Notes: generated from the sequence alone by a model not told the origin. A DNA stretch of 64,000 nt from Lachnoclostridium sp. An76 (GCF_002161355.1 NZ_NFHL01000002.1:530179-594178); one strand, 5' to 3'; numbered from the stretch's first letter, positions 42,912 through 52,604 are shown. Numbers and translations: made by a program.

Positions 42912-45900
42912 TTAAGGAACAGGCAATCTACAATAATTTTGCTTTCCCTTATGCATGATCAGCTTTACTTTTCTGCTTACGCCTGCATTGTGGTAATAAC
43001 CAAACTCCACCTTCCTGTTCTCCTCCCGGATCCCCGTGTAACTGAATAAAAGCTGTTCTCTGATATTCCCAAGGATCAGTGCTTCCCTGCTTGCGATCAG
43101 CATATCGATAAATTTGCTTCTGGTCATCTTCTTGACTTTCATCTCTGATGTCACCAGTATATAGATCCCATACCGCACTGCCTCTTCCAGGATATCGATC
43201 AGGCTGTTGTCTTCGCCTATATTTTCGTAGAGGTCCTGCAGCATATCGATCATCACATACACCGGGGGAAGTGACTTCATAAATTCTGCCGCCGTAAGAT
43301 CCATCTGGTCTAATTTTGCCTCCTCATATCCTTCTTTTCTTCTGGAAACTTCTTCGCTTATCTTTCCAAGTGCCTCGGCAGCAGACGCTTTATCTCCGGC
43401 ATATACAAGCTTATCCCTTGACTGATAAGAGGCAAGGTCATGATTCTTACTGTCAAAAAGATAAGTGACTTCTCCGCGAATCAGCTCCAGCATATTCCTG
43501 ATCACATTTGTTTTCCCGGTTTTCACCCCACCGATAACAAACGCAGGAGAGGTTTCCATCGGGAGATAATAAGCCTGCAGACTGGATGTATCAATTCCCA
43601 CCGGCACCTTAGTCCTGGTACTCTCGTACCCCGGATAAGAGCTCAGCATATCCAACGTAAGTTCTTCCGGCATAACGGGGATCTCTTTTGCCTTTTCTTC
43701 TGTAGAAAGCTCACAGATCCGTGAGATCAGCTCTTTCAGCTTCTGATCATACTCCTTCTCTGACTCAAAATCTACAGGAGTATACAGCTGCATCACATGG
43801 ATCCCATCTGTTTTTACCAGCGCCCTGCCTTTGTGCTCTTCCGGCAGTTTGTACTGGCTTCGTCCAATGAATGATGACAGCTCGCTCTCATCAAAATTAA
43901 ATCCACCGATCCTCACCTTAAAGTTATTCCTCGTCGCATTGCGCATCGCGCTGTCCCGGGAAGTAGTGACAAGGAGATAGATTCCTAAGCCCGCCCCGTC
44001 TCTTGAGATTTTCTGGAGAAAGGTTTCCACACTGTCTTCCAGCTCTTTGATCACTTCATACTGGTCCACAGCGATCACGATCGCCTTCAATGTGTCTGGC
44101 TGCGTCTCATTGTATACCGAAAAATTCTGCACCATGGCCCGTGCCAGCTTTCTCTTTCTCTCCTGCATCTCATCCAGGATCAGCTTCTGAAATTTTGTGA
44201 TCTTCTCTGCATGGTCAAAATTCATATAATCCGCCACATGAGGGAGCTGCCTCAGAGGTATCATTCCGCTGTTCCCGAGATCAAGGATATAAAAATTCAG
44301 GTTCTTCACTGCATTTTTAGCAGACAATCCCAAAATGACCTGGGTCAGGAACATGGTTTTGCCGCAGCCGCTGGAAGAAAGGTACAGGAGATGCCCGTTT
44401 TTCTCCAGATCCAGAAGATACTCCCTCTGCGCCTGTTCCTCCGGAACGTCCATAAATCCTACTCCAAGCTTCAGGTCCAGTTTTTCAAATGCCGCGCTGT
44501 CCCCAACTGACTTCAGATGCGGGGAAACGATCTGGTATGGCAGAGAAGGCAGCCAGGTTTTCTTCACCGGCACACACTGCTCCCGCGCATATAGTTCCGC
44601 CAGATATTCCACGGTCACATCCAGCTGGGTTTTCTTTATCTGCCTGCTCTCCGCATTTCCGCTGAAGTCCTTATTCAGCGCCTCTCCCTGCCCCAGCTCG
44701 TTCAGGAGATAGACTCTGTCATCTTCTTCCTTCTGTTCTTCCTTCGTGCCGAAAGCGGCGCCGCTCCATGCTGACTGGAACAGCTCATAGATTTCATTAT
44801 TTCCCACCTGCAGATATCCCCGCCCGGTCTGGGTAATGTTGGCCGCATCCGCTGTGTGGAGCATCTCCTTGCTGTCTGACGCGCTCTGTACCTTCAGGCA
44901 GAGGCGGAATCTGGAATTACTCCAGATCTGATCGTCTACCACACCGGACGGCTTCTGTGTCGCCAGGATCAGATGCACGCCGAGGCTTCTCCCGATGCGG
45001 GATGCCGAATCAAGCTCCGCCATAAATTCCGGCTGCTCTTTTTTCAGCTCGGCAAACTCATCGCTTATGATAAACAGATGCGGAAGCGGTTCTTCCGCTT
45101 TCCCCAGACGGAATAATTTCTGGTAATCATTAATATGGTTCACGCCATATTCACCGAAGATCCGCTGCCTGCGGGCCAGCTCTGCTTTGATGGAAACCAT
45201 GGCCCTCATGCTCTCTGACTTGTCCAGGTTTGTGATCGTCCCTAACAGATGGGGCAGATGCGCAAACAGGTTTGCCATCCCGCCTCCCTTATAATCGATC
45301 AGCAGAAATCCCACCTCGTGGGGATGAAAATTCACAGCCAGGGACAGGATATATGTCTGGATCGTCTCTGATTTACCGGAGCCTGTCGTGCCCGCGATCA
45401 GGCCGTGCGGTCCGTGGGCTTTCTCATGCAGGTCCAGCTCTGTATATTCATTTTCAGCCTTCGCCCCGATGGGTACAGCAAGGCTTTTATAGGCGTTATG
45501 CTCTTGCCAGCGCTGCTCCGGCTGCAGCTCTTCCGGACTTTCCGCCTGGTACATCTGGAAAAAGGTCAGCTTTTCCGGCACCCTGGATACGATCCCCAGT
45601 TCATGGACCAGCGGGCTGAGCGCCCTTGCCATGCGCTCCAGCTGTATTCCGTATGTATGCTGTACGTCAAACCGGATATTTTTTCTTTCCCCTTCTTCCA
45701 GAAGCAGACGGGCTTCTTCAGAATTGTCAAGGATACAGATCGTCCGTACATTCTCCGGCAGGTTCGAGCTCTGGTCCGTTGTATAGATAATACTGAATCC
45801 CAGGCCCATCTCCCTGCTCTGCAGATATTCCATAATGGCATGATTTAAGATCAGTTTCGGCTCATCGATCACAAACAGAAATTGCGGCAGAAAGACATTT

Positions 45901-47147
45901 GCCTTCTTCTCCTCTTCCTGCTTCAGCTTTCTTTCCTTTAAAACCTGCTGAACGCTTCCAAGGATCTGATCCCGGATCTGCTCCGAGCAGATTTCTCCAA
46001 CTACATTGATGAAGCTCAGCCTGAGATGAGGATACCAGCGCATATATCGGAAGTCCTCCCTGTAGGCTCCGCTGTGTATGAAAACAATCTGCAGGTCATG
46101 GTAACTGTGGAAAAAGGTAAGCTGTGCCATCATATATTTCAGCTGTTCATGGATGTTCCTCTTGTTTCCCACCAGGCCAAGATGGGATCTCTTCAGATCG
46201 ATCTCCACCGGGATACCATCAATCTCTTTAAATTCCTCCGGTATTTTCTTCGCCCTTTCGATCAGTTCATCCCTGGTAAGATCCAGTTCTTTCTCCTCAT
46301 ACGTTACGTTGATCCTGGACTTTCCGCTCCTGTAACCCAGATTCACTTTCAGGAAATCATCATCCAGGACTGACCTTTCATAAATCCGGCTGCTGTATTC
46401 CAGCACCATGTCCTGAAGCATAGGGAGCGTGGGATTCTGATAGCGGACCGCCTCCCGCTCCTTCCCTCTCAGCTTCCGGATCTCTTTACGCTTTTTCAAA
46501 AGATATTCATCATACATAACCGCCCGTTCCCGGTTATCCTGTCTCACGCTGCGGCGTTCGCTGATAAACCTCTGGATGGAAAAGATCAGAGTGATCGCTG
46601 TCATCCCTGCCGTCATATACATATATGGCCCTCTTTTCATAAAGATCCCCATGGCGACCGTCAGGGCCATCATGCAGACCGGTGGTATGATCAGCTGGGC
46701 CAGACTGCTTTTTGACATCTCTTTTTTCCTCGGCGGAGCTTTGATCACGACTTCCTCTTCCTGGATCTGATACGTCATCCGAGGCGAGCGTTTATAGACA
46801 GGGAACCCTTCAAAATATGCTTCCTCTCCATGCTCTGGCAGGAGCGTTGTCTGAAAGCTGCCACTCTCCGCGATCACCTCCAGCCTGTCCTTAAAGAAAG
46901 TGATCCTGAGATCTTCGACCTGGAGCTCATCCCCGTTTTGGACAGTGATCGGATCCGTCCCCGCATCTGTGCCGTTATATAAAACTTTTATCTCACCCTC
47001 CCGCCTGAAAAACAGCAGGTCTCTGTCCAGGCACACCTGAAGCGGATATTTCCATGTAAGATCATAAGGAAACGGTGCCGACTCTGTCCCGATCCAGATC
47101 TGCGGTTTCCTTTGATATGTTGTAATATGAGTACTGTTCTTTTCCAT
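42912..47147 (-). CDS. essC: type VII secretion ATPase EssC
   Basis: A 1411-residue FtsK/SpoIIIE-type protein. N terminus about 1-100 fits FHA-like modules (LYNGTDAGTDPITVQNGDEL); two TMs follow near 160-205 (LAQLIIPPVCMMALTVAMGI, YMTAGMTAITLIFSI). Three ATPase domains: D1 Walker A GTTGSGKS near 585-592 with Walker B FIISDEFAEL; D2 SSSGCGKT near 925 with AIVIAVDQYEV (D-Q instead of D-E); D3 GGVKTGKT near 1207 with VYVMIDMLQDL. As in known EssC, D1 is the canonical motor and D2/D3 are degenerate substrate-binding domains. It should form the hexameric channel motor of a T7SSb system. No EssA, EssB, EsaA, YukD or WXG100 gene is in the window; both flanks are decayed. Confidence 0.9.
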   Translation of the reverse strand: MEKNSTHITTYQRKPQIWIGTESAPFPYDLTWKYPLQVCLDRDLLFFRREGEIKVLYNGTDAGTDPITVQNGDELQVEDLRITFFKDRLEVIAESGSFQTTLLPEHGEEAYFEGFPVYKRSPRMTYQIQEEEVVIKAPPRKKEMSKSSLAQLIIPPVCMMALTVAMGIFMKRGPYMYMTAGMTAITLIFSIQRFISERRSVRQDNRERAVMYDEYLLKKRKEIRKLRGKEREAVRYQNPTLPMLQDMVLEYSSRIYERSVLDDDFLKVNLGYRSGKSRINVTYEEKELDLTRDELIERAKKIPEEFKEIDGIPVEIDLKRSHLGLVGNKRNIHEQLKYMMAQLTFFHSYHDLQIVFIHSGAYREDFRYMRWYPHLRLSFINVVGEICSEQIRDQILGSVQQVLKERKLKQEEEKKANVFLPQFLFVIDEPKLILNHAIMEYLQSREMGLGFSIIYTTDQSSNLPENVRTICILDNSEEARLLLEEGERKNIRFDVQHTYGIQLERMARALSPLVHELGIVSRVPEKLTFFQMYQAESPEELQPEQRWQEHNAYKSLAVPIGAKAENEYTELDLHEKAHGPHGLIAGTTGSGKSETIQTYILSLAVNFHPHEVGFLLIDYKGGGMANLFAHLPHLLGTITNLDKSESMRAMVSIKAELARRQRIFGEYGVNHINDYQKLFRLGKAEEPLPHLFIISDEFAELKKEQPEFMAELDSASRIGRSLGVHLILATQKPSGVVDDQIWSNSRFRLCLKVQSASDSKEMLHTADAANITQTGRGYLQVGNNEIYELFQSAWSGAAFGTKEEQKEEDDRVYLLNELGQGEALNKDFSGNAESRQIKKTQLDVTVEYLAELYAREQCVPVKKTWLPSLPYQIVSPHLKSVGDSAAFEKLDLKLGVGFMDVPEEQAQREYLLDLEKNGHLLYLSSSGCGKTMFLTQVILGLSAKNAVKNLNFYILDLGNSGMIPLRQLPHVADYMNFDHAEKITKFQKLILDEMQERKRKLARAMVQNFSVYNETQPDTLKAIVIAVDQYEVIKELEDSVETFLQKISRDGAGLGIYLLVTTSRDSAMRNATRNNFKVRIGGFNFDESELSSFIGRSQYKLPEEHKGRALVKTDGIHVMQLYTPVDFESEKEYDQKLKELISRICELSTEEKAKEIPVMPEELTLDMLSSYPGYESTRTKVPVGIDTSSLQAYYLPMETSPAFVIGGVKTGKTNVIRNMLELIRGEVTYLFDSKNHDLASYQSRDKLVYAGDKASAAEALGKISEEVSRRKEGYEEAKLDQMDLTAAEFMKSLPPVYVMIDMLQDLYENIGEDNSLIDILEEAVRYGIYILVTSEMKVKKMTRSKFIDMLIASREALILGNIREQLLFSYTGIREENRKVEFGYYHNAGVSRKVKLIMHKGKQNYCRLPVP

Positions 47148-47235
47148 CTTGTCCTCTTTTCCCTCATTCCCCGCACCTCAGGCCTTACAACTGACAGAGC
47201 CGTCATTGCCTGTCACAGGCCTTTGCATATGATCA

Positions 47236-47307
47236 CTGCTGCGCGCTCAACTCAATCTTACCGTCATCTCCATGACAGGTCAACCTAAAATTCAGCTTCT
47301 CCCCATC
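47236..47307 (-). other. 3' remnant of a gene formerly upstream of essC
   Basis: Directly after the stop of the family D' immunity gene, and in the same frame, comes DGEKLNFRLTCHGDDGKIEL ending SAQQ and TGA at 47233-47235. It looks like the tail of a real protein and marks the junction where the Rhs array meets the type VII genes. Parent gene not recognised. Confidence 0.35.
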
Positions 47308-47877
47308 TTAATCTTCCGCCTGTTCTTCCTCTACATCCATCTCTTCCTCTGTATACGGCTCCATGCCTTCCGGATATATGACTTCCTTTCCCTCTTTTTC
47401 CATCCTCTCCATAAAATTGGAAAAATGCTCACACATGGCGTCTACAAAAAATGCTTTCCTGGTTCTGCCTTCCACATACACCTTCATTCCGCCTCTTTTC
47501 ATCTTTCCATATGTGATTTTGGAGAATTTCCAGTGTCTTCTGTAAACAAAGGCTTTTACTACTGTAATATCATCATCGTCTACAATCACATCCCAGACAC
47601 CTTTAATCGGTGCGATCATCAGTAAAAATCCGGGGAATATTCCAACCATAAAAAATATCACCATTACTAGTTCTGGTATAACTGTGCCATCTATTTCACA
47701 AAATATTAATATCCCAATAACTACGACCATGCCAATCGCTCCCAATGCCGCAAAATCAATCGGCGCTCTTACAACAAATTTATCTATCGAATCTGTCTTT
47801 TTTGAAGTTCTCTTAGTTATCAGATCTAACACTCCAGTTACGATAAATGCCACAATAATCGCTCGTAAAAAAGCCAT
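47308..47877 (-). CDS. probable immunity protein, family D' (membrane plus PH-like domain)
   Basis: 189 residues, same length as and strongly similar to the protein at 50581-51150. TM about 1-20 (AFLRAIIVAFIVTGVLDLI), two more TMs (IDFAALGAIGMVVVIGILIF and ELVMVIFFMVGIFPGFLLMI), then a PH-like beta domain (GVWDVIVDDDDITVVKAFVY, HWKFSKITYGKM) and an acidic tail. ATG 47877 has AGGAGGAACAGAG in front, an independent ribosome site, although the frame is also open upstream into the Rhs remnant. Its toxin partner is mostly deleted, so it is an orphan immunity gene. Role as immunity protein is inferred from position. Confidence 0.65.
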   Translation of the reverse strand: MAFLRAIIVAFIVTGVLDLITKRTSKKTDSIDKFVVRAPIDFAALGAIGMVVVIGILIFCEIDGTVIPELVMVIFFMVGIFPGFLLMIAPIKGVWDVIVDDDDITVVKAFVYRRHWKFSKITYGKMKRGGMKVYVEGRTRKAFFVDAMCEHFSNFMERMEKEGKEVIYPEGMEPYTEEEMDVEEEQAED

Positions 47878-48480
47878 CTCTGTTCCTCCTACTATTCTAT
47901 ACACATCACAGCTGCAAACGTGGATGTTTTCCCTGAAAAAACATCTGATACTAATTCCCCAGTTAATTTTCTTCCCTTTTGCTACGTCAGAAATAATCGA
48001 ACCTATTCCTCCGACCACTCCTCCTATTAACGCACCTATTGCAATTGTCGGGAACTCTCCATCATTATCCACATAATCTATCGGCGCATTCCAGCAATAA
48101 GCATAGCGATTCAATGTATCCGGAAACAGAATAAATCCACCTATTATATCTTGGCTGTTAAATCTCCCTCTCTCCGCCCGATACTCCCTCGCCTGTGCAT
48201 AGTAAGTCCCAGCCACTGCGTCCATCTGGTATCCCGTATACCCAAAGGGCTGCATCTCTCCCTGGTTCCCATACAAATCTTCTCCAAAGGCTCCGTATCC
48301 ATAGCTCTCTCTTGTCCGGCCTGTATCATCCTCGATCCTTATGGGGCTTCCTTCCAGCTTTCCTCCCCGGTGTCCCAGTCCGTTGTACTGGTACTTTGCT
48401 GCCTTTTCTGCCTGGTCTACCGCTTCCTCCAGACGGTTCAGCGCCCTACACATACTGCTGTGTCATCTACCCGTTCTCTG
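47878..48480 (-). pseudogene. Rhs module 6: core fragment with internal deletion and truncated D-type tip
   Basis: Reads RALNRLEEAVDQAEKAAKYQ, then jumps from GKLEG to SPIRIED, losing about 65 residues of the usual core (in-frame deletion). The core ends AREYRAERGRFNSQDIIGGF, followed by a tip start like module 3 (DNDGEFPTIAIGA) that breaks down; the last bases (near 47893-47920) match the DNA end of tip D (TATTCTA-ACACATCACAG). At the 5' end TAG replaces a Gln codon and one base is missing near 48455. The frame now fuses with the immunity gene. Confidence 0.7.
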
Positions 48481-48483
48481 TAA

Positions 48484-48680
48484 TACGGGTCAGGTTCATC
48501 ATTTCCTTTATCCCCTTCCCATACTTCATATATATACAATGTTCCAGAATTTGAGATAGGGCAACGTAAATCCTTTTTTAAGATGTCTGCGTACCTGCCT
48601 GTTCGTAAAGCATTTTCATGATTTATTGTAACTACTCTACATACATTACTTCCATCTTGGGTAATTCTCGATTTTTAAGT
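48484..48680 (-). other. fossil C-terminal tip of another toxin
   Basis: One minus-strand frame reads VVTINHENALRTGRYADILK then KDLRCPISNSGTLYIYEVWE and GDKGNDEPDP, clearly protein-like, without start codon. It overlaps the 3' end of the family E immunity gene in another frame and runs into the Rhs core DNA of module 6 out of frame. Best read as the end of a lost tip. Confidence 0.35.
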
Positions 48681-49057
48681 TGAATTTCTCCAGAATATGT
48701 GGTTTCAAAAATTATTCTAACATTTTTTATAATTTCTTTAGGTGCAATAACTATTTCCTCCGAATTGTCTAATGCAAATTTTCCTCTCACTGTTGCGTCT
48801 TTCAACACTGCATTTTTTACAATTTCTTGCAATTTCCCATCTATACTGACAGTTTTAATGGATTCACTTTTATTCTCAATACTGATAATACAACTAATTG
48901 TTATGTTATCCTCACTTATTGCAACATCTTCCAGGAAACTTTTGTCATCTAGAATAATAACATCTTTGTTTGGAATAGTGACAATGATTAAGGCTACTCC
49001 AGCTATGCATAAAACTAAAATAACTAAAGTCAAAATGATTCCCTGCATTCTCTTCAT
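48632..49057 (-). CDS. probable immunity protein, family E (single-TM)
   Basis: 141 residues: one N-terminal TM (GIILTLVILVLCIAGVALII) and an extracytoplasmic beta-rich domain (DVAISEDNITISCIISIENK, EEIVIAPKEIIKNVRIIFET). It starts 9 bp after the stop of the module 5 Rhs tip with AGGAGG in front, the usual place of an immunity gene. The exposed domain suggests it neutralises its toxin outside or at the membrane. No known family recognised. Confidence 0.6.
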   Translation of the reverse strand: MKRMQGIILTLVILVLCIAGVALIIVTIPNKDVIILDDKSFLEDVAISEDNITISCIISIENKSESIKTVSIDGKLQEIVKNAVLKDATVRGKFALDNSEEIVIAPKEIIKNVRIIFETTYSGEIQLKNRELPKMEVMYVE

Positions 49058-49066
49058 TTTCTCCTC

Positions 49067-50449
49067 CTATTCTTCACAGTCGGTCAAGTTATTTTCAATC
49101 GCTAACCACCCCTCATTTTTTTCAGAACATATAATAGTTTCATCTGTCCATGTAATGTGGATATTATAACTTTCAGCTCTCCCAAAAGATATTATATTAG
49201 CCAATTTCGCTTTTTTGCTGTCGCTTTCATACATAAAATTGGGATCCATTATATCATTCCATGTGTATGACATTCTATAAATTATTGTCCCATCAGTTTT
49301 CTTTTCAATTTCCCCTTGAATTTGGTAACCTCCTACATTTTCATTTGTTCCATGGAGATATTGATACCCTATTATATCTTCTCCATTTTGAATTGTCATG
49401 GAAGTATTTAGCGAAATTGTTTTTATGGTGCCTGGTTCCACATCGTCTGCCATAGGAAGAACAATTTCAGCTGTTTTATCTCTAAGATAAGTGTTATCCA
49501 TCATATATTCTCCCCAATCTCCATTCGTATATCTCAATGTTTCCCCTTCTCCAAATAGATAGTGCCACAAAATTTCCCTGCCTTGTGCATCACTTTTTAG
49601 TGACCATATATTTCTAGTTTCAGCTCTCTTTCCATTTAAATCTATAAATTTTAATGGATTTTGAATGCAATACAAATATAAGTCAAAACTAAGCGGGTGG
49701 ACATTAACCCCTTTTTCCTTATCCTGAGCTATAAATCGCCCTAAATCAGGCTGATACTCCCTCGCCTGAGCAAAGTATGTCCCTGCTATGCTATCCATCT
49801 GATACCCTGTATACCCAAAGGGCTGCATCTCTCCCTGGTTCCCATACAAATCCTCTCCAAAGGCTCCGTATCCATAGCTCTCTTTTGTTGCACCCAGCTC
49901 GTCCTCAATCCTCAGCGGACTTCCCAGCTCATCCTGTAAGTAGTAGCTCTGCCTTCCATTCTCTTCATAGAACGTCACATTTCCATCCCAGAAATAAGTC
50001 TGTGTCCTTTGCTCTTCTTCCCTCATGAGCAGGTTGTGGTACTGTTTTGTCAGGTCAATAGTATAACGGATCTGACTGATATTTCCAATCCCTACATCGA
50101 TCCGGTTCTGCGGGTTCAGTTGATCCAGCTGCTCTTTTCTGATACTTCCTTCCTGCTTGCCTACCCGGTGTCCCAGCCCATTGTACGCATACCTTGCTGC
50201 CTTTCCGGCCTGGTCCACGGCCATCTCCAGGCGGTTCAGTGTTCCATACACATACTGGTGTGTGGTCTGACCGTTCTCTATGATGCGGGTCAGATTTCCC
50301 CTCCGGTCATAACCATAGGACTTTTCCATTCCTTCCCGGTTCTCTGCGATCAACTGGTTCAGTGCATTGTGACGGTAGGTTGTCCGTGTGGTTCCCTCCT
50401 CTTTCAGGATCCGGTTGCCAAAGGCATCATAACCGTACCGGATCTGCAT
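49067..50449 (-). CDS. Rhs module 5: truncated core with tip E
   Basis: 460 residues from an internal ATG; core homology extends upstream to about 50576 but is cut by TAG at 50528-50530 (after GITKERR). The core (YD repeats such as YGYDAFGNRILK, RGNLTRII) ends with FGYTGYQMDSIAGTYFAQAR then EYQPDLGRFIAQD and NPLKFIDLNGK. Tip E (about 250-460) is soluble, Trp/Tyr-rich (NIWSLKSDAQGREILWHYLF, NEDIIGYQYLH-like) and not recognised. No N-terminal secretion or Rhs shell is present, so this copy alone is unlikely to be exported; it may serve as a silent tip donor. Confidence 0.72.
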   Translation of the reverse strand: MQIRYGYDAFGNRILKEEGTTRTTYRHNALNQLIAENREGMEKSYGYDRRGNLTRIIENGQTTHQYVYGTLNRLEMAVDQAGKAARYAYNGLGHRVGKQEGSIRKEQLDQLNPQNRIDVGIGNISQIRYTIDLTKQYHNLLMREEEQRTQTYFWDGNVTFYEENGRQSYYLQDELGSPLRIEDELGATKESYGYGAFGEDLYGNQGEMQPFGYTGYQMDSIAGTYFAQAREYQPDLGRFIAQDKEKGVNVHPLSFDLYLYCIQNPLKFIDLNGKRAETRNIWSLKSDAQGREILWHYLFGEGETLRYTNGDWGEYMMDNTYLRDKTAEIVLPMADDVEPGTIKTISLNTSMTIQNGEDIIGYQYLHGTNENVGGYQIQGEIEKKTDGTIIYRMSYTWNDIMDPNFMYESDSKKAKLANIISFGRAESYNIHITWTDETIICSEKNEGWLAIENNLTDCEE

Positions 50450-50580
50450 CTGTCCGTCCTTTTGGATCTCGGACAGCCGTCCCAGCGCATCATATCCGTA
50501 TGTATAAGCTCCGCTCTCTTCCGGAAGCTATCTTCTCTCTTTTGTGATCCCGGTCTTGTTTACTTCTCATAAGGTCTTGT

Positions 50581-51150
50581 TTAATCTTGATCTAATTCCT
50601 CATCTTGATTTGATTCATCGTCCTGATATGGCTCCATACCTTCAGGATATATGATTTCTTTTCCTTCCGCTTTCATGCGCTCTTCAAAGTTTGAATAGTG
50701 CTCACACATTCCATCCACGAAGAAGGCCTTTCTTTTCCGCCCTTCTACATACACCTTCATTCCTCCTCTGCCCATTTTCCCATATGTAATTTTGGAGAAT
50801 TTCCAGTGTCTTCTGTAAACAAAAGCTTTTACTACTGTAATGTCATCATCGTCTACAATTACATCCCAGACACCTTTAATCGGTGCAATCATTAGTAGAG
50901 CACTTGGGAGCACTATAACAATGTTAAATACAATCATAATCACTAAGAGCATAACTTCACCCTCTATTTCCCCATATATTAATACACCGATAACAAGTGC
51001 CATGCCAATTGCTCCCAATGCCGCAAAGTCAATCGGCGCTCTTACAATAAATTTATCTAACGAATCTGTCTTTTTTAGAGTTCTCTTCGTTAACAGATCC
51101 AATACTCCGACTACAATAAATGCCACAATAATTGCCCGTAAAAAAGTCAT
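50581..51150 (-). CDS. probable immunity protein, family D (membrane plus PH-like domain)
   Basis: 189 residues, paralogue of the protein at 47308-47877: identical layout of three TMs, PH-like domain (APIKGVWDVIVDDDDITVVK) and acidic tail (ESNQDEELDQD). The domain resembles DUF6560-type proteins. It follows tip D by 13 bp, so it should be the cognate immunity gene. The last bases abut the next Rhs fragment, where a short AAACAAGAC repeat marks the junction. Confidence 0.68.
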   Translation of the reverse strand: MTFLRAIIVAFIVVGVLDLLTKRTLKKTDSLDKFIVRAPIDFAALGAIGMALVIGVLIYGEIEGEVMLLVIMIVFNIVIVLPSALLMIAPIKGVWDVIVDDDDITVVKAFVYRRHWKFSKITYGKMGRGGMKVYVEGRKRKAFFVDGMCEHYSNFEERMKAEGKEIIYPEGMEPYQDDESNQDEELDQD

Positions 51151-51163
51151 ATTTTTGTTCCTC

Positions 51164-52369
51164 CTATTCTACACACATCACAGTTGCAATTTCCTCATTC
51201 GTGATGTTTTTTAAAATACGCGTTAACGCCTGCTGTGTATACTGCTGCATCTCCCGGCTCTCTTCCGCCCATTCTTCTCCTTTGTCATAGACAGAATTCA
51301 GGATATTTTTAAGTTCTTTTTTCAGGTCCATTCCCGGCGTAAAGCTTCCATTCATATCTGCCACTTTATCTATTAATTCCGTTCCTGTTACCCCTACAAA
51401 ACCGTCCACATAGGTTTTAAATTTGGGCTTGACCGTTTTGCCGGTTTTTTTCCAAATCTCTCTCAGACGTTTGATCTCACTTTCATAGTCCGCATTATGA
51501 GTAAATATTTTATTCCCAACCTTAGTCCCTTTGGCATAATCCGTTACCTGTTGAACCTTAGAAGTATTCTTTAAAAACTTTCCAGCCTTCGAAAATGCAA
51601 CATCAGCAACCGCTCCAACTGCAACATCCTGAACAATGTTTTGAATAGAATCTCCGGTTATGACGCCTTTTGTTATTGTTTCTACGGCTCCTCCTGCCAC
51701 TGACCCAAGAGTTACATTTCCGGTTGCTGCTGTGACACCTCCTGCAACAACACCTCCCATAATCGAAGAAACAACTGTACTCACTGTTATCTTTTTACCA
51801 CTTAACAGGCTTGTACCTACATTAATTACTGTATTGGCCACCGCCCCAACAACTGCACCGCATACAATGTGCCAGAATAGTCCATTTGGGTCATAATAAT
51901 AGAAGGGCATATTGCCACAATATATGTATTCATTTATCGTAAGGGGATATGATGTCTGTCCCTTTATAACATCTCTCGCCTGAAATCTTGCTACATCAGC
52001 CTGATATTCCCTGGCCTGTGCATAGTAAGTCCCAGCCACTGTGTCCATCTGGTATCCCGTATACCCAAAGGGCTGCATCTCTCCCTGGTTCCCATACAGG
52101 TCCTCTCCAAACGCTCCGTATCCATAGCTTTCTTTTGTTGCACCACTCTCATCCTCGATCCTCAGCGGACTTCCCAGCTCATCCTGCAAGTAGTAGCTCT
52201 GTCTTCCATTCTCTTCATAGGATGTCACATTTCCATCCCAGAAGTACGTCTGGGTTCTTTGCTCTTCTTCCCTCACGAGCAGGTTGTGGTACTGTTTTGT
52301 CAGGTCAATGGTATAACGGATCTGACTGATATTTCCAATCTCCACATCAATCCGACCTTGCGGGTTCAA
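51164..52369 (-). CDS. Rhs module 4: truncated core with tip D
   Basis: 401 residues from a TTG; the frame is closed upstream by stops and frameshifts. Core part: TIDLTKQYHNLLVREEEQRT, YYLQDELGSPLRIEDE, GYTGYQMDTVAGTYYAQARE. After the junction motif comes a Gly/Val-rich pre-toxin segment (VCGAVVGAVANTVINVGTSL, GGVVAGGVTAATGNVTLGSV) and a basic C-terminal domain (about 290-401, ESEIKRLREIWKKTGKTVKP). Tip function unknown. An IS21 element splits the more upstream core. Followed by immunity gene D. Confidence 0.7.
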   Translation of the reverse strand: MNPQGRIDVEIGNISQIRYTIDLTKQYHNLLVREEEQRTQTYFWDGNVTSYEENGRQSYYLQDELGSPLRIEDESGATKESYGYGAFGEDLYGNQGEMQPFGYTGYQMDTVAGTYYAQAREYQADVARFQARDVIKGQTSYPLTINEYIYCGNMPFYYYDPNGLFWHIVCGAVVGAVANTVINVGTSLLSGKKITVSTVVSSIMGGVVAGGVTAATGNVTLGSVAGGAVETITKGVITGDSIQNIVQDVAVGAVADVAFSKAGKFLKNTSKVQQVTDYAKGTKVGNKIFTHNADYESEIKRLREIWKKTGKTVKPKFKTYVDGFVGVTGTELIDKVADMNGSFTPGMDLKKELKNILNSVYDKGEEWAEESREMQQYTQQALTRILKNITNEEIATVMCVE

Positions 52370-52514
52370 TTAATTCAGTTGCTCTTTTCTTATGGCTCCT
52401 GCCTCTTTGCCAGTCCGTTGTACTGGTACTTCGCGCCTTTCCTGCCTGGCCTATCGCTTCCTCCAGACGGATCAGCGCACCGTACGCATACTGCTGTATG
52501 GTCTGTCCGTTCTT
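52370..52514 (-). pseudogene. decayed Rhs core next to the IS21 insertion
   Basis: Core segment NGQTIQQYAYGALIRLEEAI with a one-base deletion in the GKAAKYQY codons, a collapse of the GLGHRVGK region and stops before the TTG at 52369. Continues across the IS at 54981-55079. Confidence 0.7.
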
Positions 52515-52604
52515 CATGATTGTTTTTTGTCAAGTACTTTTCCCTGAAAAAAGCGTCGGAATTCCCTTTTTTCAGCAAGGGATTTTCCCTGCCTTCAGCG
52601 GGCA

